Below are positions 7,056 to 15,845 of a stretch of DNA of 54,400 nt, one piece after another. The position numbers and the translations under genes were made by a program. Source of the stretch: Kiritimatiellota bacterium (lineage in GTDB: Bacteria; Verrucomicrobiota; Kiritimatiellia; RFP12; UBA1067); NCBI GenBank assembly GCA_009778475.1, contig WRJS01000008.1, forward strand, positions 1-54,400. The letters are read 5' to 3'. The notes below the pieces were generated by a model, which searched no databases, was not told the DNA's origin, and was given only the letters and a program-made list of their open reading frames with translations. How positions within the stretch are numbered: the first letter of the stretch is position 1; the number at the start of each line of letters is the position of its first letter.

Positions 7056-9578
7056 ATGGGTAAGAAGTTGGTTATTGTCGAGTCGCCCGCGAAAGCGAAG
7101 ACGATTGGGAAATTGTTGGGGACAGGGTATGTCGTGAAGTCGTCGGTCGGGCATGTGCGCGATCTGCCGGAGCGGACGCTCGGGGTTGACATCGAGCATG
7201 GTTTCACGCCCAATTATGTGCTGACGAAAGGCAAGGTGAAAGTCGTCGCGGAGCTGAGGAAGGCGGCGAAGACGGCGAGCGCGATTTACCTCGCGCCCGA
7301 CCCTGACCGCGAGGGGGAGGCGATCGCGTGGCACTTGCAGGAGGTTCTGGCGGACACGGCGGAAGGCAAGCCGTTCTACCGCGTGCAGTACAACGAGATT
7401 ACGGCGCGTGCGGTGAGGGCGGCGTTCGAGAACCCCGGCGCGATCGACATGAACCGCGTCAACGCGCAGCAGGCGCGGCGCGTGCTGGACCGCATCGTGG
7501 GCTACAAGGTGAGCCCGATGCTGTGGAGCCGCGTGCGGCGCGGGTTGAGCGCGGGGCGCGTGCAGTCGGTGGCGCTGCGGCTGGTGGCGGAGCGCGAGCG
7601 CGAGATACAGGCGTTCAAGGTGGAGGAGTATTGGGTGCTGGGCGCGAACGTGTGCCGGCAGTCGCCGCCGAAGGACCCGTTCATGGTGAGGCTTTCGAAG
7701 GTGGACGGCGAGAAGGCGTCCGTCGGGTCGGAGGGCGCGGCGAAGGCGCTGCTCGCGAATCTGGACGGCTGCGCGTTGAGCGTGAGCGACGTGCGCACGC
7801 GCGAGGTGTCGCGCCGGCCGCTGCCGCCGTTCATCACGTCCACGCTCCAGCAGGCGGCGTCGAGCGTGTGCGGGTTCTCGCCCAACCGCACGATGGGCCT
7901 CGCGCAGAAGCTCTACGAGGGCGTGGACGTGGGTGAGGGCGGCGCGGTGGGCTTGATCACCTACATGCGTACGGACTCGGTGAACATCGCGCGTGACGCG
8001 CAGGCCGCGGCGAAGGATTTCATCGTCGCGACGCACGGCGAGCGTTATTACCCCGAGACGCCGAACTTCTACAAAAGCCGCTCCGGCGCACAGGAGGCGC
8101 ATGAGGCCATCCGCCCGACGGACGTGACGCGTACGCCGGAAAGCCTGCGCAACGTGCTGGACGTGCCGGCGCTGCGCCTCTACGAGCTGATTTGGAAACG
8201 CTTCGTGGCCAGCCAGATGGCCGCCGCGAAAATCACGCAGAAGTCCATCGACTTCCAGCCGGCGAAGGTGGGCCTGGCGCACGCCTACACGTTTGCGGCG
8301 GCCGCGTCGGAGGTGGTGTTCGACGGTTTCCTCAAAGTGATGGCGCTGAACATCCACAAGAAGAAGGAGGAGGACGAGGAGGAGGAGGTCGATGAGGTTG
8401 ACCGCCTTCCGCCGCTGGCCGTGGGCGACGCAATCGAGGTGCTGGGCTGGCTGAGCGACCGCAAGGAGACGAAGCCGCCGCCGCGCTACAGCGAGGCATC
8501 CCTCATCCGTGCGCTGGAGTCCGACGGCGTGGGGCGCCCCTCCACCTATGCGTCCATCATCGAGACGCTCAACTCGCGCGAATATACGATGCGCGAGAAG
8601 CGCCAGCTTACGCCGACCGAGCTCGGCCTGATGGTCAACGACCTGCTGGTGGCCAAGCTCGACGCGTTGTTCAACGTCGGCTTCACGGCCGAGATGGAGG
8701 GGGACCTTGACCATGTGGAGGAAGGTAACGTTGAGTGGACGCAGATGATGCAAGCGTTCTACGCGCGTTTCAGCAAGTGGATGGAACTGGCCCGGGAACC
8801 GCCGGCGGACATGAAGCGCGTCGGGGCTATGCTGGCACTTCTGGCGCATGTGGAGCAGTGGGCGCCCGGCATCCAGCGTGGCAAGCGCACCTACAGCGAT
8901 GATCGCTTCGTAACCTCCGTGCGCGAGCAGCTCACGAAAGGCGAAAAGCCCGTGACCGATAAGCAGGCCGAGACGCTGGCAAAAATCGTGCTGCGCTACC
9001 GCTCGCAAATCCCCGACGTGGAAGCCGGGCTTGCCGCGTGGGGCTACCAGGAGCTAATCGAGAGCGACAAGGCGATGGCAAGCAACGAGGAGACCACCCA
9101 GCGCTTCGAGACCTTGGACATGATTGTGCTTTCGGATTCGCAGGTGGAATTCATCTCCTCCCTGCGTGAGCAGGTCGCCAACGGGCGCAAGCTCTCCGCG
9201 CGGCAGATTGCCGCGCTGGACCGCATCATCGTGCAGAACGCCGTGCAGTTCGCGGACTTCGAGCGCATCCGCAAAAAGATCGGGCTGATCCACGAGAAGC
9301 CCAGCCACGAGCCGGATCACGAGAGCCCGGCCCTGCTGGAGATGTTGCAGCAGGTCACCGACTGGCAGGAGCCCGTGATGCGCGGCAAGCGGACGTTCGA
9401 CGACAAGGAGTTTTACGCCAGCCTCGCGGGGCAGTACGCGCGCCAGCAGACGCTCTCCCCGCGCCAGCGCGGTGCGATGCGCCGCCTCGTCTTCCGCTAC
9501 AAGGCGCAGATACCCGGTTTCGCGCAGTATGCCGAGAAATTGGGGATGACCGTACCCGCGTTCAATAAAGGTAACTAG
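7056..9578 (+). CDS. topA: DNA topoisomerase I with an atypical C-terminus
   Basis: An 840-residue type IA topoisomerase that relaxes negative supercoils. The Toprim domain begins KKLVIVESPAKAKTIGK and has the acidic motif APDPDREGEAIAWHL. The active-site tyrosine is Tyr303 in GLITYMRTDS. GRVQSVALRLV and GVGRPSTYASIIETLNSREY are further core signatures. After about residue 585 the usual Cys4 zinc fingers are missing. Instead there are three copies of a roughly 75-residue module (about 586-665, 680-750, 758-836) sharing RGKRT(Y/F)xDxxF, SLxxQ and LSxxQxxxLxxIVxRYxxQI. The start has a strong AAGGAGAG site. An acidic run of Glu/Asp lies near residue 440. Confidence 0.96.
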   Translation: MGKKLVIVESPAKAKTIGKLLGTGYVVKSSVGHVRDLPERTLGVDIEHGFTPNYVLTKGKVKVVAELRKAAKTASAIYLAPDPDREGEAIAWHLQEVLADTAEGKPFYRVQYNEITARAVRAAFENPGAIDMNRVNAQQARRVLDRIVGYKVSPMLWSRVRRGLSAGRVQSVALRLVAEREREIQAFKVEEYWVLGANVCRQSPPKDPFMVRLSKVDGEKASVGSEGAAKALLANLDGCALSVSDVRTREVSRRPLPPFITSTLQQAASSVCGFSPNRTMGLAQKLYEGVDVGEGGAVGLITYMRTDSVNIARDAQAAAKDFIVATHGERYYPETPNFYKSRSGAQEAHEAIRPTDVTRTPESLRNVLDVPALRLYELIWKRFVASQMAAAKITQKSIDFQPAKVGLAHAYTFAAAASEVVFDGFLKVMALNIHKKKEEDEEEEVDEVDRLPPLAVGDAIEVLGWLSDRKETKPPPRYSEASLIRALESDGVGRPSTYASIIETLNSREYTMREKRQLTPTELGLMVNDLLVAKLDALFNVGFTAEMEGDLDHVEEGNVEWTQMMQAFYARFSKWMELAREPPADMKRVGAMLALLAHVEQWAPGIQRGKRTYSDDRFVTSVREQLTKGEKPVTDKQAETLAKIVLRYRSQIPDVEAGLAAWGYQELIESDKAMASNEETTQRFETLDMIVLSDSQVEFISSLREQVANGRKLSARQIAALDRIIVQNAVQFADFERIRKKIGLIHEKPSHEPDHESPALLEMLQQVTDWQEPVMRGKRTFDDKEFYASLAGQYARQQTLSPRQRGAMRRLVFRYKAQIPGFAQYAEKLGMTVPAFNKGN

Positions 9579-9605
9579 TGCGCACCCCGCGCACAGGGAG
9601 TGGCT

Positions 9606-10700
9606 GTGTCATTTGATTCTGGAACCGTGAGCTTCAGGCTGTTCTACTTGCAACAGCCCTACACGTCCGCCGTGGTGGATGACTTCGCCCGCCGCGCCGC
9701 GCCGCCGATCGACACGCTCGACCGCGACCCGATCTCCGGCTGGGTGTCCGGGCGGCATTTGTTCGACCGCGTGATTACGGACGAGAAATGCGTGATCGGG
9801 CCTTACCTGCACGTGCAGCTGATGAAGGCCGAGAAAAAGATCCCGGCCGCGCTGCTGCGGGCCTATCAGAAGCAGGAGGAGGATGTCGAGCGCAAGGCGC
9901 GCGACGTGGAGGCGCTCCCGCGTCAGGCCAAGGCGGAAATCAAGGCCCGCGTCACCGCCATGCTCCAGCCCAAGATGCCCCCGACGCTGAGCAGCATCCC
10001 CGTCGTCATGGACTTCCGCAACGACCTGCTCGTGGCCGGGGCGCTGTCCGACGCGCAGATCGACGCGCTCGGACCCGTCTTCAAGGAGACCGCCGGGACC
10101 CTCCCGATTCTCCTCACGCCCGAGACCGCCGCCATCCGCCGCAGGCAGGTCAACGCCAAAGACCTCCAGCCTGTCCTGTTCTCGCCGGACGAGGCGCTCG
10201 ACCCGCCCGCAGAAGGCACGCTCGGCATGGATTTCCTGACGTGGCTCTGGTTCACGTGGGAGAAGGACGGCGGCGTGTATCACCTGCCCGACGGCCGCGC
10301 GTTCGGCGTGATGCTAGAAGGCCCCGTCACCTTCTTCCGCGAGGGGCAGGGCGCGCACGAGGTCGCCCTGCGCAAAGGCGTGCCGCTCAACAGCCGCGAG
10401 GCCGGGACCGCGCTCTACTGCGGCAAAAAGCTCAAGCGCGTCAAGGTCGTGATGGCGCAGGGCGACTCCGTGTTCAGCGCCACGATGGACGCGGACTTCG
10501 CCGTGCGCGGCCTGAAGCTCCCCAAGGGCGAGCAGGTCGAAGAGGCCGGGCGGCTCGAGGAGCGCATGATGATGATTGAGTTTTTCTGGAGCGCGTGGCT
10601 CACCCTCTTCGACCGCTTCCTTGACCTGCGCACCGACCCGCGCCAGTGGCCCAAGACCCTCGCGAAAATGCAGGCATGGATATCCGCGCTGGGGCAGTAA
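9606..10700 (+). CDS. RdgC-like recombination-associated protein (distant)
   Basis: This 364-residue protein resembles the RdgC family in its central pattern. A segment IPAALLRAYQKQEEDVE is followed by a basic helix, then IPVVMDFRNDLLVAGALS and an LPILLTPETAA segment, then FLTWLWFTWEK. Near the end are YCGKKLKRVKVVMAQGDSVF and ATMDADFAVRGLKLP. RdgC forms a DNA-encircling dimer and restrains RecA. The assignment rests on pattern memory, not on a search. I chose GTG at 9606 because AGGGAG at 9595-9600 sits 5 nt before it; a GTG at 9600 overlaps that site. It lies 27 nt after topA, supporting one unit with dprA. Confidence 0.6.
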   Translation: MSFDSGTVSFRLFYLQQPYTSAVVDDFARRAAPPIDTLDRDPISGWVSGRHLFDRVITDEKCVIGPYLHVQLMKAEKKIPAALLRAYQKQEEDVERKARDVEALPRQAKAEIKARVTAMLQPKMPPTLSSIPVVMDFRNDLLVAGALSDAQIDALGPVFKETAGTLPILLTPETAAIRRRQVNAKDLQPVLFSPDEALDPPAEGTLGMDFLTWLWFTWEKDGGVYHLPDGRAFGVMLEGPVTFFREGQGAHEVALRKGVPLNSREAGTALYCGKKLKRVKVVMAQGDSVFSATMDADFAVRGLKLPKGEQVEEAGRLEERMMMIEFFWSAWLTLFDRFLDLRTDPRQWPKTLAKMQAWISALGQ

Positions 10701-10821
10701 GTTTGGCTCGCGTGGGCGGACACGAGCCTTGACCTTGCCGCCGACCTCGGAGGTTTAGGAGCCAGCGTAAATTGCGGCGAGGGTCGGATGAGGAAGCAAG
10801 CGCAAAAAAGAAATTTCGTTG
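10701..10821. other. Convergent spacer after the RdgC-like gene
   Basis: No gene is seen. An imperfect hairpin (GGCTCGCGTG against CACGAGCC, about 10704-10729) lies just past the plus-strand stop and may serve as a terminator, though it lacks a clear T-run. Confidence 0.35.
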
Positions 10822-12030
10822 TCACCCATTACGTGCTGCTTTGTCGCCGGTGATGGTGACGGCGATGGGGAGGGCTGGGCATTGGCTTTCGCACGCGCCG
10901 CAGCCGCGGCATTTGCTTTCGTCGATGGAGGGGCATTGCACGCCGTTGCGCTCTTCCTCCGTCACCGCCTGATACGGGCAATACTCTTGGCAGACGACGC
11001 AGTATTCGTTTTTCTCCCACGCGATGCATTTCGCCTTGTCGATCTTCGCCACACCGATGGGGGTGCTTTTCTTCACCTCCACGGAAAGCGCGTGGAGCGC
11101 GCCCGTGGGGCAGACCTTCGTGCAGGCGGTGCACTCCTGGAAGCAGAACTTTTCCTGCTTCGGGTTTTTGCTCCTGAACTTGATGACGGGGGTCAGCAGC
11201 CCGTCGATGCCCGTCTCCCCCAAGTCGGGGACGATCAGCCCGTAGGGGCAGGCCTTCATGCAGTTGCCGCACCGCGAGCATAGCGCGTTGAACGCCGTCT
11301 CGGCGGCGCTGGGAGGGCGCACCACCGTCGTTTGCCGTACCCCTAGGGTTTTGCTCCCGGCCAGCCCGGCCGCGCCCGAAACCGCAAACCCCATGAACAC
11401 GCGCCTGTTGACGCATGGCGAAGCCGTGTCGCCCGCAGACGCGCCCTTGCCCCGCCCTCGGAACGCGCGCGCGCAGTGCGTGAGCCACTCCTGAAGCCCG
11501 CCCAGCGGGCACAGCCGATGGCACCACACGTTGGGGATGATGAGGCTCAGCGTGAGGATTGAGAAGAAGCCCGCCGAGAGGGTTGCGGTCGCCCACGTCA
11601 CGGGCTGCCGCCACGCCGCGAAAAAGCCGTTGAAGATGCAGAGCGGGTCCAGCCAGATGAGCAGCGGGTAGCCCGCGCCCGCGCTCGCGGCGATCAGCAG
11701 GGCCAGGGCCTTGCCGACCCACGGGATTTTCGCGAGGCGCAGTTTGGACGGGCTGACGCGGCTGGCCGTCTCCGCCGCGAACCCCATGGGGCAGACCCAC
11801 CAGCAGAAGAGCCGCCCCTTGAACAGCGGCACAATCAGGAGGGGGACCCACAGAAGGCCGATGAACCGCCGCGCACCCAATGCGCCGCCCAGGTTGAGCA
11901 AAGGGCTCAACCCCGGCAGTATGCGGTTCGCGCCCCTCACGGCTTCGGGCAGGACGCACAGCGCCAGCACCGAGAAGAGCGCGAAGAAGGCGATGCGAAC
12001 AACGGTCCTCTTTTTCATGGGCATTGGCAT
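10822..12030 (-). CDS. NapH-like membrane polyferredoxin (NapH-NapG-type fusion)
   Basis: A 402-residue membrane iron-sulfur protein. The first 200 residues carry four or five membrane segments and two NapH-type motifs, CWWVCPMGF and CHRLCPLGG. In the middle, NRRVFMGFAVSGAAG looks like a twin-arginine signal, as at the start of NapG-type ferredoxins. The C-terminal half has four [4Fe-4S]-type cysteine clusters: CSRCGNCMKACPYG, CFQECTACTKVCPTG, CVVCQEYCPYQ and CRGCGACESQCPA. It probably moves electrons between the quinone pool and an exported partner. The DUF362 gene directly upstream on the same strand is a likely partner. The start is ATG at 12030 behind AAAGGAAAC; ATGs at 12024 and 12018 are alternatives. 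Confidence 0.85.
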   Translation of the reverse strand: MPMPMKKRTVVRIAFFALFSVLALCVLPEAVRGANRILPGLSPLLNLGGALGARRFIGLLWVPLLIVPLFKGRLFCWWVCPMGFAAETASRVSPSKLRLAKIPWVGKALALLIAASAGAGYPLLIWLDPLCIFNGFFAAWRQPVTWATATLSAGFFSILTLSLIIPNVWCHRLCPLGGLQEWLTHCARAFRGRGKGASAGDTASPCVNRRVFMGFAVSGAAGLAGSKTLGVRQTTVVRPPSAAETAFNALCSRCGNCMKACPYGLIVPDLGETGIDGLLTPVIKFRSKNPKQEKFCFQECTACTKVCPTGALHALSVEVKKSTPIGVAKIDKAKCIAWEKNEYCVVCQEYCPYQAVTEEERNGVQCPSIDESKCRGCGACESQCPALPIAVTITGDKAARNG

Positions 12031-12099
12031 ACCATTGTTTCCTTTTCCTTAGGCAGGATTTAATGAAGGCGGGACAGACATTCCGGACCTCGGTTCCCC

Positions 12100-12160
12100 G
12101 CTCTGCGGGCAGGAATGCCCGCACCACCCTGTTAACCCTGTCAAAAAATAATCCCGCCTG
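12100..12160. repeat. Palindrome GCGGGCA-GGAA-TGCCCGC plus period-9 repeat copy
   Basis: Between the DUF362 gene and the polyferredoxin gene lies the hairpin GCGGGCAGGAATGCCCGC (about 12105-12122), followed by a copy of the AACCCTGTC period-9 repeat. A close relative of the palindrome (CTCGGGCATTCCTGCCCGAG) occurs near 47557-47577. Confidence 0.7.
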
Positions 12161-12166
12161 ATAAAG

Positions 12167-13066
12167 CTAGGCTTCGACGCGCTCGATCTTGACCTTGCCC
12201 AGATCGCCGCACCCCACGCCCGCCTCATGCGCGAGCTTGATGTGCGGGATGTCGAACGGCTCTTTCTTGAAGAGCGTCGCGGCATACGCATCCGCGGCCA
12301 CGGGGTCGGTGCTGAGGATCAGCTCGTCGGGATGGTCCAGGTCGCCAGGGCCCTGCGGGCCTTTGGTCAGCAGGATGCGCGTCGCGTCGATGATGACCAG
12401 CTTGGGCTTGATGAACGTGCTGAAATCCGCGATGCACTGGTGCAGCCCGTCGCGGTGCCACGCGCGGCGCGTCTCGTTCGAGACCGAACCCATCCAGTTT
12501 TTCATCGAGAGCGTCAGCGTCGCGCCGCTGTGGTGCTTGGCCACGGGCATGTTGATGAGGCAGTCGCATGACAGCACGTCCTTCGGCACCTCGGCGGACT
12601 TGCAGATCTGCCCCTTGGGGACATCCACCTTCTGGTAGTCGCCCGCCGCCGGACGGTAGAGCCGCGCCTTGGTCCCTTTCAGCGCCTCCTCCACGCCGCT
12701 GGTCTTGAACGTCGCGTTCTCGTCATGGCACGTGTTCTCGGGGATGCTGATTTTCGACGCGCCCTTCGCCTCGACCGCCTTGACGCAAGCGCGGACGAGG
12801 TCGGGGTGCGTGTTGCCGCCCTCCTCCGGCTTGGAGTTCCACGCCACGTTCGGCTTGAGCGTCACCTTCGCGCCGGACTTCACGAACTTATCCCACCCGC
12901 CCATCTTCGCGATGCCGGCCTCCAGCATCTTCGGGATGTCCTTGCCGTGCACCACGACCACCGTTGCGGCCGGCTCGTCCTCCGCCCTCACGACCGCAGG
13001 CAATGCGGAGGCTGCTGCGACCGAGGCCGTTGTCTTCAGAAATGAACGCCGTTTCATTGTGCGCAT
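12167..13066 (-). CDS. Tat-exported DUF362 domain protein
   Basis: A 299-residue protein with a twin-arginine signal, MKRRSFLKTTASVAAASALP, ending near AVVRAE. The rest matches DUF362: VTLKPNVAWNS, SIPENTCHDE, CDCLINMPVAKHHSGATLTL, MKNWMGSVSNETRR and LSTDPVAADAYAATLF. The domain is widespread in anaerobes and often sits beside ferredoxin-type proteins; its reaction is not established. Here the next gene on the strand encodes a NapH-like polyferredoxin, so an exported redox role is likely. The ATG at 13066 follows GGGGAGAG closely; the Met at 13057 would also fit. It is divergently transcribed from the Gfo/Idh/MocA gene. Confidence 0.85.
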   Translation of the reverse strand: MRTMKRRSFLKTTASVAAASALPAVVRAEDEPAATVVVVHGKDIPKMLEAGIAKMGGWDKFVKSGAKVTLKPNVAWNSKPEEGGNTHPDLVRACVKAVEAKGASKISIPENTCHDENATFKTSGVEEALKGTKARLYRPAAGDYQKVDVPKGQICKSAEVPKDVLSCDCLINMPVAKHHSGATLTLSMKNWMGSVSNETRRAWHRDGLHQCIADFSTFIKPKLVIIDATRILLTKGPQGPGDLDHPDELILSTDPVAADAYAATLFKKEPFDIPHIKLAHEAGVGCGDLGKVKIERVEA

Positions 13067-13108
13067 AATCTCTCCCCTTCAGGTTAGTATTCTCAAAAAC
13101 GTGAAAAC

Positions 13109-13137
13109 AGTTTAGCACCTTCCTGCGGGCAACGCAA
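13109..13137 (-). promoter_or_regulatory. Probable promoter of the DUF362-polyferredoxin unit
   Basis: On the minus strand, TTGCGT (13137-13132), a 17-nt spacer and TAAACT (13114-13109), 42 nt before the DUF362 start. It overlaps none of the oppositely oriented promoter at 13187-13215. Confidence 0.55.
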
Positions 13138-13186
13138 GCGGAATACGTTGGGTGTTTTTCCCTTGGAATTTCCAGTGCGATTTTTG

Positions 13187-13215
13187 TTGCGCACGGGGGC
13201 GCAGATGTGTATGAT
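13187..13215 (+). promoter_or_regulatory. Probable promoter of the Gfo/Idh/MocA unit
   Basis: TTGCGC at 13187-13192, a 17-nt spacer and TATGAT at 13210-13215, followed 25 nt later by the ATG with a strong AAAGGAGGAG ribosome binding site. Confidence 0.6.
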
Positions 13216-13240
13216 AATCCCTTTAAAGGAGGAGAGGGTT

Positions 13241-14530
13241 ATGAGTTCTGGGATGCCTCGCAGGAAATTTTTACAGGCCGCGCTGATGGCCGGGGCGGCG
13301 CCGATGGTGGTGCCGGGCCGCGTGCTGGGGAGGGGCTGGACCGCGCCGTCGAACCGCGTCACGATCGGGTGCGTGGGCGCGGGCGACCATTTCATGGGGC
13401 GCAATTTCGCGATCATGAGGAACATGAAGGACATCCAGCTGGTGTCGGTGTGCGACGTGGACGCGGAGCGTCAGGCGACGGCGCTGGCGGAGATGGAGAA
13501 GGTCTATGGCAAGGGCATCCGGGCGGACGGGGATTTCCGCAACATCATCGGCTTGGACAACACGGACGCGATTATGGTGTCCACCGCGGACCATTGGCAC
13601 GTCATGGTTTCCATCCTGGCGGCGCAGGCGGGCAAGGATGTGATTTGTGAGAAGCCGCTGACCTATAACATCGCGGACGGGCGGCGTCTGGTGGACGTCA
13701 TCAGGAATACGGGGCGCGTGTTCCAGACGGCCTCGGAGAACCGCACCGCGCCGGAGTACCGCCACCTGTGCGAGATCGTGCGGAGCGGGCGGCTGGGGAA
13801 GATCAGGCGCGTGACGGTGGGCCTGCCGGGGGGGGGGTACCCGAGCCAGGCAGGGACGGTCAAGTTCGAGGACCCGCCGCCGACGTTGAATTACGATATG
13901 TGGCTGGGGCCCGCGCCGGTGAAGCCGTATGCGGCGGGGCGGGTGCATTTCCATTTCCGCTGGGTTTCGGATTACAGCGGGGGGATGCTGGCGGACTGGG
14001 GCGCGCACCTCTTCGACATCGCGCAGTGGGCGCTGGACCGCGAGTACAGCGGGCCGGTGAGGGTGGAGGGCTTCGGCTGGAAGCCCCAGCACGAGCTGTA
14101 TGACACCTACACCAGCTTCTGCGTGCGCTATGAGTATGAGGACGGCGTGGAGCTGGTGGTGGACGCTAACCAGCCGTCGCTGCGGTTCGAGGGCGACGAC
14201 GGGTGGGTCGAGTCCATCGGCTGGCGGAACCCGCTGCAGGCGTCGCACCGCAAGCTGCTGGAGCCTGTCGGCCCGGGCGAGGTGCAGCTTGTGAGCGCGC
14301 CGACGGACGGCGAGCATGTCAGCTTCGTGAATGCCGTGCGGACGCGCGCGTCGGCCTACGCGCCGGCGGAGAAGGGGCACCGCAGCATCACGCTCGCGCA
14401 CCTCGGAAACATTGCCATCGCGTGCGGGCGGCCGCTGCGCTGGAACCCGCAGGCGGAGCGTTTCATCGACGCGCCGGATGCGGACAAGATGCTCTCGCGC
14501 GAAAAACGCGACAAGTGGAATCTGGCATAA
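13241..14530 (+). CDS. Tat-exported Gfo/Idh/MocA family oxidoreductase
   Basis: A 429-residue NAD(P)-dependent dehydrogenase family protein with a Tat signal (PRRKFLQAALMAGAAPMVVP). The Rossmann part starts VTIGCVGAGDHFMG, and the catalytic-region signature is VICEKPLTYNIADGRRLVD. DYSGGMLADWGAHLFDIAQW is typical of the exported subgroup common in PVC bacteria, which acts on sugars, sugar acids or glycosides using tightly bound cofactor; the substrate is unknown here. The ATG at 13241 has a near-perfect AAAGGAGGAG site; an in-frame ATG at 13148 lies upstream of the promoter and is not used. A HEAT-repeat gene follows 16 nt downstream. Confidence 0.9.
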   Translation: MSSGMPRRKFLQAALMAGAAPMVVPGRVLGRGWTAPSNRVTIGCVGAGDHFMGRNFAIMRNMKDIQLVSVCDVDAERQATALAEMEKVYGKGIRADGDFRNIIGLDNTDAIMVSTADHWHVMVSILAAQAGKDVICEKPLTYNIADGRRLVDVIRNTGRVFQTASENRTAPEYRHLCEIVRSGRLGKIRRVTVGLPGGGYPSQAGTVKFEDPPPTLNYDMWLGPAPVKPYAAGRVHFHFRWVSDYSGGMLADWGAHLFDIAQWALDREYSGPVRVEGFGWKPQHELYDTYTSFCVRYEYEDGVELVVDANQPSLRFEGDDGWVESIGWRNPLQASHRKLLEPVGPGEVQLVSAPTDGEHVSFVNAVRTRASAYAPAEKGHRSITLAHLGNIAIACGRPLRWNPQAERFIDAPDADKMLSREKRDKWNLA

Positions 14531-14546
14531 CGGCATTCGGGAGGTG

Positions 14547-15818
14547 ATGATGAAAAAACAAGTCAAACTGTTTTCTGTTTTCGCGCTCATGGGCGCGGCA
14601 GTGCTTGCCCAGGACTGGAACGCGATTCAGGCGAAGCTCGCTGGCGCGGATGCCAAGGCCGTCGTCAACATGCTGTCGAGCAAGGACGTGTATGAGCGCG
14701 AGGCCGCGCTGGCGCAGATCGCCCGCGACGACGCGCGCCCCGCGCTCACGCGCGCGGCGGCGGATGCGCTCGCGGCGCTTAAATCGACGGAGATCCGCGT
14801 GCAGTTGATTGCGGTGCTGGCGGAGCGCAACGACCCCGCGGCCGCGCCCGCTGTCCGCAAGGCGTTGGGCGACGCAGACAGCGATGTCCGCACGGCCGCC
14901 GTCATCGCCTGCGGCCTGATGCGGGACGACAAGGCCGCGGACGCGCTCCTCGAGATGTACAGGAAGGCGCCCGCCTCGGAGGAAATCCGCGAGGCCTTGC
15001 GCCGTATCCCCAGCCCGTCGATCGACCGCGCCTTGGTGAAGACGCTTGGCACGAAAGTCTATACCCACCGCGCGGCGGTGCTGGACCTGCTGGCGGCGCG
15101 GCGCTATGCGGGCGTCCTCGGCCTCGCGATGGACCCGAAGCTGTTTGACGGGACGGACATGGCGTTGACCAAGAGCGCGGCGGCGGTCATCCGCACCTAC
15201 GCGCCCGAAGGCGGTTTTCGCCCGTTGCTCGACTTCGCCCGGAAGCTCTCGCCGTCGGCGGCCGATCTGCTGCTGGGGACGCTGACCACGACGCTCAACG
15301 AATCGAAGGAAAAGGTCGCGAACGAGCAGTACATCGTGAAGCTGCTGCAGAGTTGCCCGCCCGACTTCGTGCCCGTCCTGACGGCGCTGCTCGGCGCGAG
15401 CCAGGGGCCGATTGCGCTGTCCGTGCTCTCGAAGCGGCTGGAGGCGGGCGATGTGGAGACGCGCAAAGACGCGGCCCGCAACCTCGGCAAATGGACGAAC
15501 GAGGATGCCCTTCCCGTGCTTGCCTTCGTGGGGAAGAGCGACCGCGACCTCGGCGTGCAGAACCTTGCGTGGCGGATGCTGGTGGACGTCGCGAAGCGCG
15601 AGGAGAAGATGGGCATCAGCAACCGTGCGGTTGCGGCGCTGGAGCAGGTCATCTGGTTTGCGCCCCGCCGTGCGGAGCGCAGTGCGGCCATTGACGCGCT
15701 CAAGCTCTACGCCAAGAAAAACGGCGGCGTGAGGCCGTTGCTCGAAAGGGTCGCGGCCGAGCGCCTTGACCTTGCCGACGACGTGCAGCAAGTCAAGGAC
15801 GAGCTCAACTGGAAGTGA
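14547..15818 (+). CDS. Exported HEAT-repeat protein
   Basis: A 423-residue protein with a Sec signal peptide (KKQVKLFSVFALMGAAVLAQ) and then mostly alpha-helical HEAT-like repeats. Examples are RAAADALAALKSTEIRVQLI, AVRKALGDADSDVRTAAVIA and TRKDAARNLGKWTNEDALPV. Such solenoids bind other proteins in the periplasm; no catalytic motif is visible. ATG codons at 14547 and 14550 are adjacent, and GGGAGG at 14539-14544 fits either. It follows the Gfo/Idh/MocA gene by 16 nt and precedes another exported protein by 27 nt, so the three probably form an operon. Confidence 0.8.
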   Translation: MMKKQVKLFSVFALMGAAVLAQDWNAIQAKLAGADAKAVVNMLSSKDVYEREAALAQIARDDARPALTRAAADALAALKSTEIRVQLIAVLAERNDPAAAPAVRKALGDADSDVRTAAVIACGLMRDDKAADALLEMYRKAPASEEIREALRRIPSPSIDRALVKTLGTKVYTHRAAVLDLLAARRYAGVLGLAMDPKLFDGTDMALTKSAAAVIRTYAPEGGFRPLLDFARKLSPSAADLLLGTLTTTLNESKEKVANEQYIVKLLQSCPPDFVPVLTALLGASQGPIALSVLSKRLEAGDVETRKDAARNLGKWTNEDALPVLAFVGKSDRDLGVQNLAWRMLVDVAKREEKMGISNRAVAALEQVIWFAPRRAERSAAIDALKLYAKKNGGVRPLLERVAAERLDLADDVQQVKDELNWK

Positions 15819-15845
15819 GGTTGATTGCGGCAAGGAGAGTGGTTT

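Noticed and set aside
7017..9008. 663-codon minus-strand frame under topA
   Set aside because: topA on the plus strand has all catalytic motifs; the opposite frame is an Arg/His-rich shadow.
10704..10729. Intrinsic terminator after the RdgC-like gene
   Set aside because: The hairpin is imperfect and has no T-run, so it is listed only as a spacer note.
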